Of a stretch of 64,000 bases of DNA, positions 59,853 through 64,000 are shown in pieces. Under the pieces are notes generated by a model that saw only the letters and a list, made by a program, of their open reading frames with translations, searched no databases and was not told where the DNA came from. The stretch covers positions 47,283 to 111,282 of the forward strand of contig JAGQDJ010000181.1 of assembly GCA_022885665.1 (NCBI GenBank). Reading direction: 5' to 3'. Made by a program: the position numbers and the translations under genes. This stretch comes from Triops longicaudatus. Lineage: Eukaryota; Arthropoda; Branchiopoda; Notostraca; Triopsidae. Positions within the stretch are counted from its first letter, which is position 1, and each line of letters begins with the position of its first letter.

Positions 59853-60468
59853 TCGCGCTACATTTAATCTCGCGGATGAACAACGTTGCGCGAGAGAAAT
59901 TCACTTTCCTCTGTGAAGTGGCAAAGATTGTCAAATCGCTGGAAATTAGCGNTCACGCTACATTTAATCTCGCGGATGAACAACGTTGCGCGAGAGAAAT
60001 TCACTTTCCTCTGTGAAGTGGCAAAGATTGTCAAATCGCTGGAAATTTGCGAAGAATTTTCTCAAAAATAAGTCGCGAGCAATTTCTCAGCCATAAATAT
60101 ATCGTCAAGGAAGTTTCTAAGCAATATGTAAGAGTGTTCGCGAAAAATGACGGTGAAGTTTTCCCACGCAATTTGACCGTAAAATATGGAACGAAGTAAT
60201 TATCCGTAACAGAGTTCCTATATCGCAGCTCAGATTGATAGTCGAGTTATCNTCGCTGGAAATTAGCGAAGAATTTTCTCAAAAATAAGTCGCGAGCAAT
60301 TTCTCAGCCATAAATTTATCGTCAAGGAAGTTTCTAAGCAATATGTATGAGTGTTCGCGAAAAATGACGGTAAAGTTTTCCCACGCAATTTGACCGTAAA
60401 ATATGGAACGAAGTAATTATCCGTAACAGAGTTCCTATATCGCAGCTCAGATTGATAGTCGAGTTATC
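59853..60468 (+). repeat. Near-identical duplications around two single-N joins (assembly artefact)
   Basis: N at 59952 and N at 60252. Segment 59853-59951 is repeated at 59953-60051 with two differences over 99 bp. Segment 60036-60251 is repeated at 60253-60468 with four differences over 216 bp. Each copy abuts an N. This is the pattern of unmerged overlapping contigs rather than biological tandem repeats. Confidence 0.85.
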
Positions 60469-63400
60469 TATCCCTGTCAGTTTTGTGTTAACTTGACGTC
60501 CTATATGTCATGCATAGTAGCACTGGCAAAGTTCACAACACCAATTCAAGAGAGAGCAATGTGGCTGCCCACGAGAATGCAGCCGAATGTGTTGATTTCA
60601 CTTGATAAAGAGTAAATCGTTGTTGAATTTTGGTCAGCTAACCTATTTACGGTGACCGTCAGTATCACACGCTACTGACGAATCTCGAAAGAAAGTGAAT
60701 TGGCGGGGGGAAAAAACAACAGATCAGATCAGGAGCCTCCAAGTACCGACAGATTTATGAACAGTGCTGCAACTGGAGCATAGGAGAATGCTAGACATTT
60801 CTCTCGCGAAATTTCAATCGTTTGTGGTGGAAGGGGCTTCTAAGAACGAAACGTCGTGACTGAGCATTGCTAGAAAAAAGGGGGGAAAAGTATTCACGTA
60901 TGCATACAGTAATAAACCTTTTTTGGTCTGTTCGGTAATGGGATTTGATCAATACTGTAATTGCTGGAAGTGTCGATCACAAGAAACCTGCAGCAAAAGG
61001 AAAGAAGGCGACGCATGGGGCGTAGCCGTGGGAAATTTGCCGTCGGATGTGGATCAAGGTTTTTCTCCATGTTTTTGGGGCTTTTTTCCCTCTTTTCGAG
61101 AATTTGTTGCTCTCGTTTTGCCCATTTTCTTGTTGTGGAAACGGACTTGGCGCAATCTGAACATATTCTGGATCAAGTGCCCAGTGAGGAAGGGGTGGAG
61201 CTAAACGGATGGTCGTGTTCATTGACTTGTTGCTTCTTTGGGATTTGTTTCTGTTGACGAGTCCGAAAGAAAGTGAAAGAGAAAATGCGAAAGAAAGTGG
61301 CAATTTGCGAGTGATAGAAGTACGAGTTCGCACGATCCTTTTCCTTACGTCAGGTGTGCAGAATTCGGCAATGTGTGGGTTGTGCAACAAGTAATTGCTC
61401 TGCAAAAAGAGAGGACGCTAATTTCGCTAAAGGGTTGCGGCAAAGGGTGCGGCGGTCATTTCCCCTTCAATAACGCTTTGCGCTAATTCCGAGCGAAAAG
61501 GTCGGAATTACAATTGACAAGGCTTTCAGGCTTTGTTTTAGGACGAAAATAGCCGAGGTATAGTGTGGAAACGTAGGAGTACCGTTTTGTGAGGAACGCA
61601 GTGTTGCATGGTTTTTGCCAGCAAGGAAACTCTTTCGGTGGAGTTTTAAAAGTTGGAATAGTCAGGTTGATTTTGGCTGCGCTTTGCGTGCTGCTGACTT
61701 GCTTTTATGACAGCAAATGTACTCCGACAATAGGCCTACGTCGGCAATGGAGAGTGTGAATTGATCTGGTTTTGTTGAGTCGACATGAGTTGACGTATTA
61801 AGGGTGAAATTCCTTAATTTTGTATAATAAAGTCTATATAAATTGCCAGGATTTGAAATTCAATTGTTGCGATGGGAGTTAAACCAACACATAAATATTT
61901 TAACAGGTTAAGTAGAAGTTAGAAAAGTTTTGAAGTTAATACAAGTAAAAGTGTCACCTATATTTTATTAAATTTTGTCTAACGATATGGAAGACGAAAA
62001 GTGCGGTTCAGTTCATAACAAACAACAGTGAAAAGAAGAATGTTTACGTCAAGTCTGTCCAAGTCACTTCGTAAGCAAGTCAAAGGCAACTTTTGCTTAA
62101 TTTTTTTAGACTATCGTTCTTGTGCGAAAAGCTTAGTTTTTGTTTTTGACGAATGTTTTTGTCGTATTTAGTTGTTTTTTGTATACAAGTATTTGAATCA
62201 AGTAGCAGTTTGAGAAACTGTTCAACTCGATTAATCCTTTCGTTGAAGAAAAATATGGTTTTCCTTTTCAAATATGTTTTAGCCATGTCAAGGGTTCCTA
62301 GTCAAGAAAAGTCGAAGGTAAAAACTGTGATTGAAACTATGTGTTGAAATAGAATTTGGATTGCGTTGAAATTAAGTGAGAACCAGCAAATTTACTTAAG
62401 AGTTTCGTCCATTTTTGCCAGGTGGTAAATTTGACTTTTGCTTTCTGGTCTCGACTTGCTCAGTTCCCACTTTCGCTGACATAACGTGATTTACTTACGA
62501 AAACGCTTGGAGCAAAGTGTGTTTTTCCATTTCGTTGAACTGCCTCAGAAAAGGTTGGCAAATGTAACGAAGTACGAGTCGAGAGAGACTCACAGCAAAA
62601 GTATGGATATCTTCAAGTTGAGTGGAAGCGTAATGTTTCGAATGCAAGTCGGTTCAAGCCACTGCGGAAGTAATTGGAAGCCAGATTGTTTTATTTAAAG
62701 GGTTTGAATTCCAATTGTTCTAAAGGGAAAGTGATAAAAATAACAAAACGACAGTAAATCTCTGCTTTTACGTCATTTTGTACAGCAGCATAAGTTAGAA
62801 CATTTCCAAGATGTTTCGCGAAGTCGACGCCTTTTCAACATTCAGTTCTGCTGATTCGGTCGTTTTTGAGTTAGTACCGTTCAGATATTAAAAATGTTGC
62901 GACTCAAATCGTTCACATAAATCGCTGTAACATAAAATCCTTTAGTTTAATTCATATGGATGAATTTAAATATTCATATAAAAGATCAATAAAGCTTATT
63001 AATGTCAGCATCACAACGCCGTCACCGTCACTGCATAGGGAAATCACAAGTACATTGACATGCACGGTGTGCTTTGCGTAAATTTCTTTGAAAAGAGCTT
63101 TTGATTTTTGAATTTTTTTTTCATAACTTCGCGTAAGTTTGCTCTAGATTTTTGAACAGACATGTTTTCTGGTTTTTGCAGCTATGTTTATTTCGCCGAA
63201 AGATCAATCATGGAATATAACGATGTTTTAATGAATTTAAGTTCGCTCTTTTCATGGTTTAGTGTTTTCCGTCTTTATTTAGAAACGCTGGTTCACAGTT
63301 TACTCGAAATGTCATTTGAATTGAAGGTTCAGTTGCATTCGTCATTTGAAGTCCGTTCTGCTGTGTTTTCCACTGGTAAGGTTTGTACGCAGCTTAACTG

Positions 63401-64000
63401 CATGGGCAGCGCCACTGCGTTTGTCGTGAGCATTTGTCGAAAGATGCGCGGTAGCTGTGGCCACCCAACAGCGACTTCTTTCCCTTCTTTTACTATTGCC
63501 TTCCTTTTACCCTTTCGTTACCTATTTGTGTACCAGAAGCGCGCTTGAAGAAACAATGAAAGTTGTGAAGATGAAGCGCAGGCCCCGACCTGGTTCTTGT
63601 GAAACGAGCGAAAGCGAAAACAACCACTTGCTTGGCAAATGACACTTTTGCTTTCGTCAAGTGCAAGCTTGACGTAAAAAGAAGGTCGAGTTGGCACTTT
63701 TTATTGTTGGGCCCTTGTTTTTTTCCTTCGAAACTCGGCAGTGTTTTAAAAAAATTGTCCTTTTCTCACAACCGTCCGCGACCGTAGTGCCTGAAGGCCC
63801 AGAAGCGCCATTTGTTTTCCTTTTTTTTTTTCAGGTTGGGGGGCAGCTAATTAGTTCATGACTCGTTACCAGTAACCTAGTCCAGACGCTAACGATGATA
63901 GTTACTACGAAAGTAACGGTTACCTTAAAGAAAATCCCAGGTACAGTAATTTGCATACAATTCTTTGTCCGTCACGAAGGAGAAACTTGAGGACGGAATG
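60469..64000. other. No gene recognised
   Basis: AT-rich sequence with scattered open frames up to about 140 codons (60.9-61.4 kb on both strands, 63.1-63.5 kb on plus). None shows a recognisable domain or a coherent set of splice sites. A distant exon of a gene outside the window cannot be excluded. Confidence 0.4.

Noticed and set aside
60977..61405. 142-codon minus-strand open frame, with overlapping plus-strand frames
   Set aside because: No domain, compositional support or splice context; overlapping frames on both strands suggest chance.
63162..63548. 128-codon plus-strand open frame
   Set aside because: No recognisable motif, and T-rich composition accounts for its hydrophobic look.
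1..64000. CRISPR arrays, bacterial operons, integrated viral genes
   Set aside because: None seen. Gene structure is eukaryotic throughout and no viral or bacterial protein domains appear in the open frames.

Overview
This window looks like nuclear DNA from an arthropod with a fairly compact genome. Genes are intron-rich, have GT-AG introns from about 60 nt to several kb, and sit in AT-rich, repeat-poor intergenic DNA at roughly one gene per 8-10 kb. The arthropod assignment rests on a scarecrow-type NK2 homeobox gene, a Pgant-type GalNAc-transferase, and the general gene style. I cannot name the species.

Layout, left to right. A five-exon scarecrow/Nkx2-1 gene lies on the minus strand (904-6622). 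A ten-exon polypeptide GalNAc-transferase with a ricin-type lectin tail is on the plus strand (10123-14181). A gene-poor stretch follows, with a non-autonomous hAT-like element, a foldback and a long poly-A tract. The ER chaperone BiP is on the minus strand (19925-22306). It is head to head with a METTL6-type tRNA methyltransferase gene on the plus strand (23179-23985). The roughly 0.9 kb between them carries an unfolded-protein-response element, an ERSE-like element and a DRE-like TATCGATA. Next come an unrecognised, possibly decayed, spliced locus on the minus strand (about 25.9-28.4 kb), Roquin on the minus strand (29814-34186), a small unrecognised plus-strand gene (36332-37387), and a large secreted coiled-coil/fibrinogen-domain gene on the minus strand (38033-56811) with three big introns. 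The last 7 kb has no gene I can support.

The most interesting locus is 22.9-25.5 kb. The METTL6 reading frame occupies one exon. Three nucleotides after its stop codon a splice donor begins a chain of six short introns joined by small non-coding exons and closed by a poly-A signal. Each of the six introns contains a box C/D snoRNA or snoRNA-like sequence, and in every case the D box lies 66-74 nt before the 3' splice site, the spacing typical of intron-encoded C/D snoRNAs. One has a U44-type guide for 18S rRNA. Two are tandem copies with the U24-type guide for 28S rRNA. A tRNA-modification enzyme and a set of rRNA-modification guides therefore seem to share one transcript, whose fully spliced form should be an NMD substrate.

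The sequence also has an assembly problem: around 59.85-60.47 kb two single-N joins flank a 299-nt piece that looks like the alternative haplotype of its own neighbours.
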